Source of the DNA: Ciona savignyi
Lineage: Eukaryota; Chordata; Ascidiacea; Phlebobranchia; Cionidae
DNA length: 64,000 nucleotides
Direction of reading: 5' to 3'
Assembly: GCA_000149265.1 (NCBI GenBank)
Contig: CH003109.1
Coordinates: forward strand, 12,274 to 76,273
In this document: piece after piece, positions 12,934-24,900 of the stretch
How positions within the stretch are numbered: the first letter of the stretch is position 1
Layout of the letters: every line of letters begins with the position of its first letter
The notes under the pieces: model-generated
Told to the model about the DNA's origin: nothing
The model's database searches: none
Seen by the model: only the letters and a program-made list of their open reading frames with translations
Program-made: the position numbers and the translations under genes

Positions 12934-13199
12934 CATGCAGCAGAATTGGGCGACTTTAAGTTTCCTTCTTCAACCACAAGGTTGTGGGATCAAAACCAGC
13001 TACGGGCTGATCAGCTGTGTGGCGAAATTCATACTAACACACTGCAAAATCTTCGATATTCTAAATGTGTAGTGAGTGTAATATGACGATTACACGTGTG
13101 GTAACTACCTTTTGCCTCATGTCAACCCACTCTAAGTAATGTACTCGGGAAATTGCCCGAATCGAATCATTTAACCACAGGGATGTAATATCGAAACCA

Positions 13200-13495
13200 G
13201 TCCCTGGTTAATATAAGTGTGGCGAAATCTACATACACAACACACTGCAATAGCTCTGGTGACTCGACAGTGGGCGCGAGGTGATCTAACGATTGCCCGT
13301 GTGTTACCCCCTTGGTTTTCCCATTCACGAGGATAAACATGAAAATATCCAATACTCCATCTTCACCCACCCCCCTTGTATAAACCCAGTGGTTAAATGG
13401 GTTCTACCAAATTGAAGGAACGTGTCAATCATACACACAACACACTGCAATAGCTCCGGTAACCCGACGGTGGGCGCGAGGTGATCTTTAATAAC
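13200..13495 (+). repeat. Two SINE-1 fragments in tandem
   Basis: Tail at about 13230-13352, followed by a second middle section at 13393-13495. Confidence 0.7.
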
Positions 13496-14135
13496 GCCCA
13501 TTGTGTTTCCCCTAGTAATGCACACAGGGAACCGAATAGTTGGTGCTAAAATGCTGGGTGGGAACGCGAGATTCCCCCGCGCGAGCTAATCCGGTCGAAC
13601 ACAAAGCAATCGCGATAAGTTGCCATAACAACCACTTCGCGATTATTTCAAGTTTGGCTGAATCAGCCATGCGTGCTTGCAAGCAGCCTGCTTAACCCTC
13701 ACCCCGCGACCTCTTTCTGTGTGGGCAGGGAGCATGTGTGCACACATGTGGGGCCACCATATACATTTCATTACATATATGAACGTAATCGTAGTAATGC
13801 CTGCGCAGGCAATTAAATAATACAAGTTCGAGAACGATTTTGTCATTAACACCAGTTTAGCGCTGCTTCCCGATATAAATCAAGCATCACGCAATTCCTT
13901 TCTAGTCGGTTGCGATAAAAGTTCTTTCACGCCACAAACACAGCGATACGGAAACCCAAACACCATGCTGATACTCACTGATGGGTTGCAGGTGAACCAT
14001 GATCTCGTAATTTAACACTTCGCACTGAAGAAGCAATACCGACTGACAGCTTCGGTTGCAACTTTTACTGGAATCAAATTCGAGGAAAATGGAATTTCAA
14101 CAAAATATTCCAAGAAATTCACTGGTTTGATAAAT

Positions 14136-14400
14136 ACTTTTAGTTTAGTTCTAAGTGTAGTTTATTCATTTTTGCCCCAGTTTTAAAAATGGCAAACGAA
14201 TATAATCACGATACAGGAACGGGAAAAGACGGCAAAACAAACAGTCGTTAAAACACGTCATTGAAAATAGATATAAATTAATAAATATATCGGACGCGGC
14301 AACTAAACCTAGGTGAAAGAACCATATTAAGCAATCAAAATTTAACTAAGATTAAACGATATAGAGTCCTGAAGAAGAGTGTGCGGTAAAGCGCGACCAG
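14136..14400 (+). repeat. Repeat family C, copy 1
   Basis: About 265 bp ending in CCTGAAGAAGAGTGTGCGGT followed by AAAGCGCGACCAG, identical over 33 bp to the end of the copy at 26697. Confidence 0.75.
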
Positions 14401-14703
14401 TTCGACCAGAATACAAAACTGTCCCGTTACCACCATGGATCGAACGATGTTAGAAGTTTCTATTTCGCTTGTAACAAGAATCACGTAAAGCACTTTAAGT
14501 GGTTTCGCCAAATGAAGTCCTGAAATGTTTTTTCCTTAAACATAAAATCATCGAAAATATTCTATTGAGTTTATTCCGGTAAGATGACCCGTCGCCTGTT
14601 GATCTGATGTTTACATCCATCCGCGTCGCTGTAAGTCGTTAAGGTTCGAATTTGATTGAAGAAACGATTTAAAGGAAAACTCGAAACATTCCGATCTTGA
14701 GTG

Positions 14704-14997
14704 GCTGATGACGTATGTACTACGGTTGATGACGTATGCACCACGGCTGGTGACGTATGTACCACGGCTAGTGACGTATGTAACACGTCTGGTGACGTAT
14801 GTACCACGGCGGATGACGTATGTACCACGACTGATGACGTATGTACCACGGTTGATGACGTACCACGGCTGATGACGTATGTACCACGGCTGATGATGTA
14901 TGTATCAATGCTGATGACGTATGTATCACGGCTGATGACGTATGTATCACGGCTGATGACGTATGTACCACGGCTGATGACGTATGTACCACGCTTT
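14704..14997. repeat. 21-bp minisatellite, about 14 units, each with TGACGTAT
   Basis: Unit close to TGATGACGTATGTACCACGGC, repeated 14 times; one unit is shortened to 16 bp and one has TGATGTAT instead of TGACGTAT. Because 21 is a multiple of three, several frames stay open on both strands; these are repeat artefacts. Nearly every unit keeps an ATF/CRE-like core. Confidence 0.9.
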
Positions 14998-15134
14998 GCT
15001 GTGGCGTCACTTGAAAGAATGAGCCTCGTAATGCGACGTCGCTCAGCCAATAATCTCAGTAATTTTTCGAAATTACACTGAATCTTAATTTTATTTCCTC
15101 CGGGGTTGGTTTCCAACCGGGAATATCGGATCGT

Positions 15135-15476
15135 GTTCGTTTTTGTATAAATTCAGAGAATCGAGTCGATCGCGTTGATAGTTCGACCACTTAATCGCTC
15201 ATCTAACTTACAATGTACAAATCAATTAATATGAACTAATCAATTGCCGATTGCGCAAGATAACAACGACAAACCTAAATTTCGTTACTAAATATTAATG
15301 CAAAAATAGCGCAATTACGCCGAATGTATAAATTTGTTGATTGTTGGAAAAAAACAAAATAAATGTTCGTTATTGTATAAATTGTTCGTTTTTGTATAAA
15401 TTCAGCGAATCGAGTCTATCGCGTTGATAGTTCGACCACTTAACCGCACATCTAAGTATCAACTTACAATGTACAA
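15135..15476. repeat. Direct duplication of about 90 bp, 249 bp apart
   Basis: 15135-15220 and 15384-15476 both run from GTTCGTTTTTGTATAAATTC through GCGTTGATAGTTCGACCACT to CTTACAATGTACAA; the second copy has a 7-bp insertion. The sequence between is AT-rich with no evident gene. Confidence 0.8.
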
Positions 15477-16488
15477 CTAGCGCAATCTGTGGTTTGAATA
15501 CAAAACAAAATAAACTTGGGCACAAAAACGTGAAAGAGGCCGCTTCGCTTGTAATAATAAGGCAACGAGACGACGGAAGTAATCAGACGGGAAGCCAACA
15601 CGCAAACACTCGATGTATTAGTTGGTACGTCGCTGTACATGATGGTTATCGAACCCGATGGTTGGAACTCTCCTGCGGATACCAGGGAGCTCGAATGTTT
15701 GGAAGGATTCGTGGAATCGCCTCAACGATTGGAGCAAGATAGCTGGGAGGAAGATGGGAATAATGGAAGGTGAATTGGTTGTTTTATAGGTTCCATACGG
15801 GTTATTTAATTTTTATAGGTTCCATGCATAGGGTTAATTCATTATCTCATTTTGTTCTTTGTTGCATTGAAATCAATACGTCTTTCGTAACTGGAAGCAA
15901 AATATTATAAATAAGCCTATCCGACATAAATATTTGCTTGTAAGTATACAAGTTTAAGTTGGAAGGACGTTATTGCTTAAGTTGAGCGTTTTTTGCCTCG
16001 AAAAGACGCAACATTCTTTGATTATCGTGTAGTATTTGTGCAAGTGAACTTTCTTTTGAAATCTCAACCGTGATCTATTGACAAATAGTAACATATAAAC
16101 TAAGCTATTCGTAAACACACTATCAACAGTGTTAAAGTATCCATACTTCAATAGAATCAATATACAAATATGGGTAATTTTAGTAAAAATATACAGATTT
16201 TAGGCAATCTCGTCATATTTATTTTATTGGGTTGATTGGGCGTGTGTCTGTTGTTCGGCGAAAACGTGATTTGTTCGTTGTAACTAGAGTTATAAGATTT
16301 GAAGTCAAATAGCTTCTTCAGTCACCATTCCGCTTGGCCAATCCTCGATAACAACCGGACTAATCGGTCGAATGTTCCAAACAACTTACAGTTAAGCCAC
16401 GATCTGTAGTTGCTGCAAAAATTTTCATCTTCCGATCTCTTGTTTACTTGTGACTCAGCATGACTCGGCAAATCCCACCCGATCAATG

Positions 16489-16640
16489 CTCATTTGCATA
16501 TTCCATATCCCCCATAGATATCTGTACCCGCATCAGCAAAGTGAAGCGTGGGAAAAACAAGATATAAATCCGGAAGTGGAATGGATTCGGCCACAATGCT
16601 ACCTTGTGACGTATTTCACCGGCCACCCACGTGACGCGGT
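16489..16640. promoter_or_regulatory. Possible cis-regulatory cluster
   Basis: Within 150 bp lie a perfect octamer ATTTGCAT, a GATATAAATC TATA-like string, an ETS-type CCGGAAGT, TGACGTAT and CACGTGAC. Each motif is short, so chance clustering is possible; no transcript can be assigned. Confidence 0.25.
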
Positions 16641-16959
16641 GAACCACCATTTTGAAAGGTAGGACATCTAGTGGTGGTTTCATACAGGAAAACCACGCGA
16701 GAGGTTGGGTGATTATAGCTTCGCGCTAAAAGCGGTCAAGTTAATAAAAGACATTTATCTCGATAGTAAAAGCGCGAAGACAACAGTTCATAAAAAAATT
16801 ACAAACAAGTGTTTTTTACGACCGTTGGGCTTCATGCTTGCTTGTGAGTTGCCACATTTATTGTGTATATCAATAATAGCTACAAGGCTGGTTCGCATTG
16901 GAAAAGGAGGGTTATTACACGGGCATTCGTGTGCGGCGTATAGACTTATAATTAAGTTT

Positions 16960-17095
16960 TTGTACAACCCATTAATTCATTGGGATCAGGAAATATTCGT
17001 TAAATGCCTTGCCGAAGGTCGCAACCGACAGTCAGCGACCAGTCTCGATCTTGCTACGTTTCGGATAAAAATCATCGCACTAACCCACCAAGCTA
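16960..17095 (-). repeat. SINE-1, head-side fragment
   Basis: CAACCCATTAATTCATTGGG through CAGTCTCGATC; explains part of the ORF there. Confidence 0.65.
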
Positions 17096-17291
17096 TTAGC
17101 TGTTCAAGGTTTTACGTCGAATACTCGTTTAGATCGCTAAGAGTCGCCGCACACGACAACCAAGATAGAATCGACGCGCAAAGCGGTGAAACGGACTCGA
17201 TCAACCAATCTTTATCTCCAATCGTATCCCCTGGCAGTCCAGTGGTTACCTCATGCGACCAGTCCAGTGATTGCGACGACTTGGACTGGTA

Positions 17292-17540
17292 AATAGGATA
17301 TTCATGTTTATAAATGGGAATACGTAAGGGGGTTAACACACGAACTAACCGTCGAGTTACCGGAGTTATTGCAGTGTGTTGTATATGATAGACACGTTCC
17401 TTAACTTGGTAGAACCCATTAATCCGCTGGGTTCAGGCAATGTCCGTTATTTGCCTTGCCCAGGGACACAGAATACAACCGACTAGGTTCGAATCGGCTA
17501 AAAGGCTACGCACTAAACCACTAGACTGATCTATCGGACT
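17292..17540 (-). repeat. SINE-1, near full length
   Basis: AATAGGATATTCATGTTTAT to CTAAACCACTAGACTGA. Confidence 0.8.
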
Positions 17541-18071
17541 ATATATATCCATATTACAAACGTCGTGGTGAAATGTCACTCGTTATAAACATCATATTAT
17601 GTCTCGCTGCTACATGTCATGGGATCTAAACTCGGTTTCCTTCACCTTTCCACCAACGACACCCCATCCAACCATGCATACCCGCCGTGGTGGCCGGATG
17701 GGTGGCATGTTCGAATCTCACATACTGCCTGGGCGCGTGTTAACTAAACTACAAATTTGAAGTAACTCAATAATATCCATGTCACCCCGACTGCGGGCAC
17801 GTGGTGAATAACACTCAACTCGATGTTTTCATCACAGGTTGCAGGATTACTGGAGAGTTATCGATGGGAATTCCCCGTGGTTGAGACAACCTTCCTTCCA
17901 CACCACGTGCGCGGCGTCGACACCTTCGAACAATCGATCATTTGATGACGAAATAAACGAAGTCTCTATCTGACATTCAGCCGATTAAGCTCAACCCGCG
18001 CGTGGGTGTGGATTGCGCAGAAGTCACCACCGATTGTATTATTATCGACGATGATGCGAATTTCGGGCAAT

Positions 18072-18446
18072 ACCGAGGGAAACTGCTCACTAGAGAACAA
18101 TATGAAAAATACTTACACTTATCTCAACCCCAAACCTAACTCCACCTATATGTTTAAAACCAACTCAAAATGCCCTGAAACTGGTCGCTAGCTAGTCGGT
18201 TGTGTCCTTGGGTAAGGCACTTTTACGGACATTGCCTAAACCCAGCGGAATAATGGGTTCTACCAAATTGAAGAACACGTGTCTATACATATACAACACA
18301 CTGCAATAGCTCCGGTAACCCGACGATGGGCGCGAGGTGATCTGACGATCGCCCATGTGTTAACCCCCTTGGTTTTCCCATTCACGGGGATAAACCTAAA
18401 TATCCTATCCTAATGTTCAATTTAGCGTGCAGTTTCCCTCTTATTA
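18072..18446. mobile_element. MITE-A copy 3, split by a SINE-1
   Basis: GAGGGAAACTGCTCAC on the left and GCAGTTTCCCTCTTA on the right belong to one MITE-A; SINE-1 at 18180-18416 sits inside it. The MITE is therefore older than this SINE insertion. Confidence 0.7.
18180..18416 (+). repeat. SINE-1 inside MITE-A copy 3
   Basis: Starts in CTGGTCGCTAGCTAGTCGG; ends GGATAAACCTAAATATCC. Confidence 0.85.
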
Positions 18447-18933
18447 GTTTTATCATGAATTTTGTTCGTGTTTGATAAAACTTACGCCAGGAAAACTAGT
18501 TCATTTTTTAAACTCGTAATAAATTCAAAATCTTGTTTTAAATATAATCAACTCGGCAATGCTTGCAATGGAAACTTCGTCGGTTTATTGTAGAATTTAA
18601 TTCACTTTAAGAATCCGCGCGAAAGTCGGTTGAAACTCGATACAATTGGCTCGGTCACGAGGATTATGGTTGGGTGTGTGAGTTGGTGGGCTTGACAGGT
18701 CGGGTGAAGCCCAGCGTGGAACCCACAGTGCCGCGAACTCTTCATCTTAATCAAGCTTAACCGGTGAACACAAGGTTAATCGCATTTTTGCAGCCGAGTC
18801 GACAAGCCGAGCTTTCGTTGCGCGGATTTAAGGGGTTTGTATGACGTGTGTTTGCTTAAATCGCTAATTGGATTACCAACGCTTGCCCCTCGCAGTCGGA
18901 CTAGAAATTCTCGAAATATTTGGAAGAAAAGTT

Positions 18934-18939
18934 TTTATT
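18934..18939 (-). promoter_or_regulatory. Polyadenylation signal AATAAA of HTATSF1
   Basis: TTTATT on the plus strand reads AATAAA on the coding strand, about 24 nt after the stop codon; position fits a very short 3' UTR. Confidence 0.55.
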
Positions 18940-18962
18940 TAGAAATAGGATTAGGATCAAGG

Positions 18963-21900
18963 CTAGGACGCAATATCGGCGGAGTTTTGAGGTTCATCTA
19001 CCCCGCGGGAATTGTCTGTTTCCTTCGATGTATTTTCCCCGTCAAGAAAAGCTTCCCATTTCTGCAGTCTGACTTCCCGTTCCCTGTCCGTCTCCTCCAC
19101 CTATGCAATCATAATGAGTATAGTACGATATTCATCTTTATCCCCGTGAATGGGAAAACCAAGGGGGTTAACACACGGGCAATCGTCAGATCACCTCGCG
19201 CCCATCGTCGGGTTACAGGAGCTATTGCAGTGTGTTGTATATGATAGACACGTTCCTTCAATTTGGTAGAACCCATTAATCCGCTGAGTTCAGGCAATAT
19301 CCGTTAAGCCTTGCCCAAAGAGACAACCTAATAGCTAGCGACCAGTTTCGCACCTGCAACCCTTCGATTGAAAAGCGACGCACTTAACCGCCAGACTAAC
19401 GANNNNNNNNNNNNNNNNNNNNNNNNNNNNNNNNNNNNNNNNNNNNNNNNNNNNNNNNNNNNNNNNNNNNNNNNNNNNNNNNNNNNNNNNNNNNNNNNNN
19501 NNNNNNNNNNNNNNNNNNNNNNNNNNNNNNNNNNNNNNNNNNNNNNNNNNNNNNNNNNNNNNNNNNNNNNNNNNNNNNNNNNNNNNNNNNNNNNNNNNNN
19601 NNNNNNNNNNNNNNNNNNNNNNNNNNNNNNNNNNNNNNNNNNNNNNNNNNNNNNNNNNNNNNNNNNNNNNNNNNNNNNNNNNGCAGATTGAAGGAACGTG
19701 TCTATCATATACAACCACGACTGCAATAGCTCCGGTAACCCGACGATGGGCGCGAGGTGATCTGACGATTGCCCGTGTGTTAACCCCCTTGGTTGTCCCA
19801 TTCACGGGGATAAACATAAACATTCTGTCCTATTTCGAGATTATTTTCTTTTTGCACAAACGCTTTCCCGCAACAAACGAACACACACACACACACAACC
19901 TCTGCACACGCACACACACACACAATCCCTGCACACACACACACAACCTCTACGCGCTCACACACACACACACAAACAACACACAACCTCGGCACGCACA
20001 CACACACAACCTCGGCACACACACACACAACCTCTGCACACACACACACACCCTCGGCACACACACACACACACACGCACGCACACACAACCTCTGCACA
20101 CACACACACACAACCTCGGCACACACACACACAACCTCTGCACACACACACACACACAACCTCTGCACACACACACACACACACACGCACACACAACCCC
20201 TGCACACACACACACACACAACTCCTGCACACACACAACAAACATCGGAACCACCATCACCTGATAATCAGTGTTTCCATCCCAGATCGAAGCTTCCACC
20301 GATTTCCCCGCGAACCAGCGTCCATGGAGTCCAACTTGACATTTCGCTGCATCTTCCACTGTCTTGAAGGAAACCGAACAAACACCGTCCGGATGTCTCT
20401 GGGAGGGAGAGGGAGGTGGTGGGAGAAGGTGTAGGGGTAGGAGAGAAGGGAGGTGTGGGGGGGGGTGATATGGGAGGAGCATATACATCGAGACGGTGTT
20501 TTCCGACAAGTGATTTAAATTTTTCAGAATGTCGCTGATATATACCTCTGCACACTACTTCTGCAACTTGACTGGGAGCATGGGTTAGTAAAGCAATTGC
20601 CCTTACTATTTACAACACAATTCCCAATCACCACCGAGTAAGATTCCATCCCAAACCCCACTTGTTATTATACCCACCCCCACCACGTTACTTACATCGA
20701 ACACAATGACCTTCTTGACCGGCCCGAACTTCTCGCATTCCCGTCGGAGATCCTCTTTTATCTCCGTGATTAGTATTGGTTCCTCCTGTATGCAAATGAG
20801 GCTGGTGGATATGCAAATAAAGCTGGTGGATATCCAAATAACGGATATTCTTGTTTATCTTCGTGAATATGAGCTATTGTAGTGTGTTGTATATGATAGA
20901 CACGTCCCTTCAATATAGTAGAACCCATCATTCCACTGGGTTCAGGCAATGTCCGTTCATGCATTGTGCAGAACGCATGACGCAGAAGGGCAGAAAGACG
21001 AACAATACTTCTTAAATAAATGCGATATCTGCTCTCTAGTGACACCTCACGGCAAGTTAACTTAATTCGATTCCCCGGCGGTAGGCGCGATCGGAAAAAT
21101 GCCCGTGTGGTAACGCCTATTACGTACTTCCAATATTGACAACAAAACATCCTTCATTGTAATGGATGGGAACAATAGGATACCTCGAACTCTTTGACTT
21201 CAAACATTCGCTTGAGGATCACGACGCGGTCGGTCTTCGACAGTGGATCTTCGCTTCGGGCGAGTTTCCAATCCAACATCCTTGGGTTGGAGGGTTATTA
21301 TATACCTTGTTGTTGGGGATATTACAGTGTGTGGATGGTTGGTTCATTTATATCCTCGTGGGTGGGAAGCCAGGCTTTATCCACGGGTATCGTAAGACAT
21401 CTCATGCCCACAGTCGAGTTGCTGGGGGTATTACAGTGTGTGGATGGTTGTTTCATTTATATCCTCGTGGGTGGAATGCAAGGCTTTATCCACGGGTATC
21501 GTAAGACACCTCATGCTCACTTTCGAGTTGCTGGAGCTATTACAGTGTGTGGATGGTTGGTTCAATTATATCCTCGTGGGTGGGAAGCCAGGCTTTATCC
21601 ACGGGTATCGTAAGACACCTCATGCCCACAGTCGAGTTGCTGGAGTTATTACAGTGTGTGGATGGTTTGTTCATTTATATCCTTATGGGTGGGAAGCCAG
21701 GCTTTATCCACGGGTATTGTAAGACACCCCATGCCCACAGTCGAGTTGCTGGAGCCATTACAGTGTGTGGATGGTTGGTTTATTTATATCCTCGTGGGTG
21801 GGAAGCCATGCTTTATCCACGGGTATCGTAAGACACCCCATGCCCACAGTCGAGTTGCTGGAGCCATTACAGTGTGTGGATGGTTGGTTAATTTATATCC

Positions 21901-24900
21901 TCGTGGGTGGGAAGCCATGCTTTATACACGGGTATCGTAAGACACCCCATGTCCACAGTCGAGTTGCTGGAGTTTTTACAGTGTGTGGATGGTTGGTTTA
22001 TTTATATCCTCGTGGGTGGGAAGCCATGCTTTATCCACGGGTATCGTAAGACACCCCATGCCCACAGTCAAGTTGCTGGAGCCATTACAGTGTGTGGATG
22101 GTTGGTTCATTTATATCCTCGTGGGTGGGAAGCCAGGCTTTATCCACGGGTATCGTAAGACACCCCATGCCCACAGTCGGGTTGCTGGAGCCATTACAGT
22201 GTGTGGATGGTTGGTTCATTTATATCCTTGTGTCACGGGGTGCAAAATGTTCATAGATATCATAAAACACCTCATATCCACTTCCGAGGTATGAAATTTG
22301 GATCGCAAACATGCTTAAATACATAATTGTTACATCAGGAGGCTCACAACAGATGCAACACAGATACCAAACTTATATTTAAGTTGCAAAATCTTCAACC
22401 ACTTGTTTCTTGAGTTAACAACAGTAAACTTATACATTAAAAGTCAAAATGTTAAGATTTGCATTTTGTACATAGAATATCCTACAACATGCTTCATAAA
22501 CACCAGAACTTACTTTTCCTTTTCCTTGTTGAGTTTCTGCTTCTCTTTCTTGCTCAACATCTTGGGTTTCTTGGATGCGTCGTATTCCCCCTTGAGTTTG
22601 AAGCTTGCCTCCTGCGCGTTGAGTTTGTGGCCCCTCATGTCCATCCCGTCCAACATCTGCGTCGCTAGTTGCACTGATTCTCTCTGTGGTATCATATGAG
22701 TCATCATTATCGTTTGTGGGACAATTTTGGTGTCGTTATCATATGGGTGGTTGTCATTTTGCCCCAGCCGGTTGGTCTGGCGGTAAAGTGCGTCGTCTTT
22801 CAATCGAAAGGTTGCAGGTTCAAAACTGGTCGCCAGCTAGTCGGTTGTGTCCTTGGGCAAGGCACTTAACATACATTGCCTGAACCCAGCGGATTAATGG
22901 GTTTTACCAAATTGAACACATGTGAATCATATATAAAACACTGCAGTAGCTCAGGTAACCCGACAGTGAGCACGAGGTGATCTGACGTAAAAATTCATAA
23001 CGATTTTGCCCAATTTTTAATAAACGAATCCATATGTGACATCAACCAACCTTGAAATAAGTGCAGAGTCCGTCACCCTTGTTTTCCCCGTGGTCATCGA
23101 CGTAAAGTTTCAACTTCGGTTCCCCTGTGGCGGCGTTCGTGGCAATGATTCCATATTTGGTCATGATGTCCTGGAACTCCGACGGTGAAATATCGGGCGG
23201 AAGGTCTGAAGAAGATGGTGGTGGTGGGTGATGGTGGATTAGTTTCCAATTAGTCAGACCGATTAGCCTGGTGGGTTGGTGGGTCGTCATTCAATCAAAA
23301 GGTTGCAGGTGCGAAACTGGTCGCTAGCTAGTCGGTTGTGTACTTGGGCAAAGCACTTAACGGACATTGCCTGAACCCAGCGGATTAATGGGTTCTACCA
23401 AATTAAAGGAACGTGTCTATCATACACAACACACTGCAAAAGCTACGATAACCCGACAGTGGGCGCGAGGTGATCTGACGATTGCCCGTGTGTTAACCCA
23501 CTTGGTTTTCCCATTCAAGGGGATAAACATGAATATCATATACTAGTTTTTGTAACCCTAGGACAAGTATAACGATCTTAACTTTCAATCTAAAGTTAAA
23601 AAACGTAGCAAAATAAGTAAATGGCAGTTGATCAAAATATGTTGACCATGATAATACACACGGGTATAGAAGTTTAATCGTTAAAGCCAACAGCCAAACT
23701 AGTAGTTCGAGGGTCAAGACCATCAAAACATGATGTACTGACTAGTTGTATCAGACACTGTGGGTTTCTATGGCTTCACAACTTATTATATCTGATTTTC
23801 CACCGATGGTCAAATTAATTGGATTGAGGTTAATTGTCGCAAAATAACTTCTTGTCCTAACTTAGCGGTTCCCAAACTGGTAAAATTTTAGCATTATGAG
23901 GGAGCCGCAAGGTTTAATAAGTTTACAAAAGGCGCCGCCAACAACAAAAGTTTGGGAATCGCTGTCCTAACTATTTCTCAAAATAAAAGATTTGATGACA
24001 AAATTTTAGTGTTAAAATTTTCCCATTTGCAAACTTATGAATGATAAAATACTTTCACAAGTAGTAATATGAACAAATAGTTACTTGACACATAAACACT
24101 TGTGTTCTTCTGCTTTTCCACTGAGAACCATTCTGTGAAAAGACTTGTGGATTAATTTGTGATAAATCATGAGATTGCTTACATAAGAATACAACACACA
24201 ATAATATTTTCCACACACCACAACACACCACAACACACTACAACACACTACAACACACTACAACAACATACAACACACAACAACACACAACAACACACTA
24301 CAACACACTACAACACACAACAACACACCAGGTTTAGACGCAGCTCGCTTCTCAGCAGGTTTGCTTTGTTTACGCTTCCCTCCCTTCTTATCCTGAGCCA
24401 TTTCCCCCCATTCTTCCTTCTGTTCCTTCCATTTATCGTACTCGGCCGAACTTAAATGACAAATGTTTGAATGAGCACATTTTCTTTGTAACGTATACTT
24501 TGAAACAGTGCAATTAATCTAAAATACAACATTTTCTGCAATTTATAGCTTTTTAAAAATGTGATCAATAAATATATATATATTTTTATATTATATCCAT
24601 GTTTATTTGAAGTGGGAAAAGAGGGTTAACAAACAATCGTCAAACCATCTTATGCTCACCGTTGGGTTACTGGAGTTATTGCAGCGTGTTGTGTATAATT
24701 TACATATTCCTTTAATTCAGTAGAACCCATTAATCCACTGGCAATGTCCGCTAAGTACACAACTGACTAGCTAGCGACCAGTTTCGCACCTACAACCCTT
24801 TGACTTAAAGGCGACACACCAAATCCCCAGCAAGATACCACAAGAACACTCCCGTTCACTATAAGCACCTCCACCCATGCAGATATGGTACAGCTCTAAA

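Larger units (their letters stand above)
9407..18933. other. Long spacer between vgl start and HTATSF1 end
   Basis: About 9.5 kb with no exon I can assign to a known family on either strand. It contains a TIR element (10266-10487), a 71-bp hAT-like element, SINE-1 and SINE-2 copies, a CRE site at 12926-12933, a 21-bp minisatellite, a roughly 90-bp duplication and a MITE split by a SINE. As the 5' flank of vgl it may hold enhancers. ORFs at 12360-12674, 15494-15742 and 16705-17292 show no domain, no coding-like pattern and, in the last case, SINE sequence. Confidence 0.5.

Noticed and set aside
14704-14997. CRISPR-like regular repeat
   Set aside because: No unique spacers of constant size and clearly animal DNA; it is a minisatellite. 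The same applies to 33037-33275 and 57647-57922.
14571-15116. 181-aa and 126-aa repeat ORFs
   Set aside because: The 21-bp minisatellite has no stops in several frames on both strands; no domain and no neighbouring exon support.
16705-17292. 195-aa ORF as a gene
   Set aside because: Includes SINE-1 sequence at 16960-17095, no family match and no splice or promoter support.
19777-20509. Long Thr/His-rich and Cys/Val-rich ORFs
   Set aside because: Translation of the CA/TG microsatellite.
21166-22294. Series of overlapping 94-aa ORFs of the WFIYILVGGKPGFIHGYRK type
   Set aside because: Products of the 109-bp satellite read in shifting frames; the array is in an HTATSF1 intron on the other strand.
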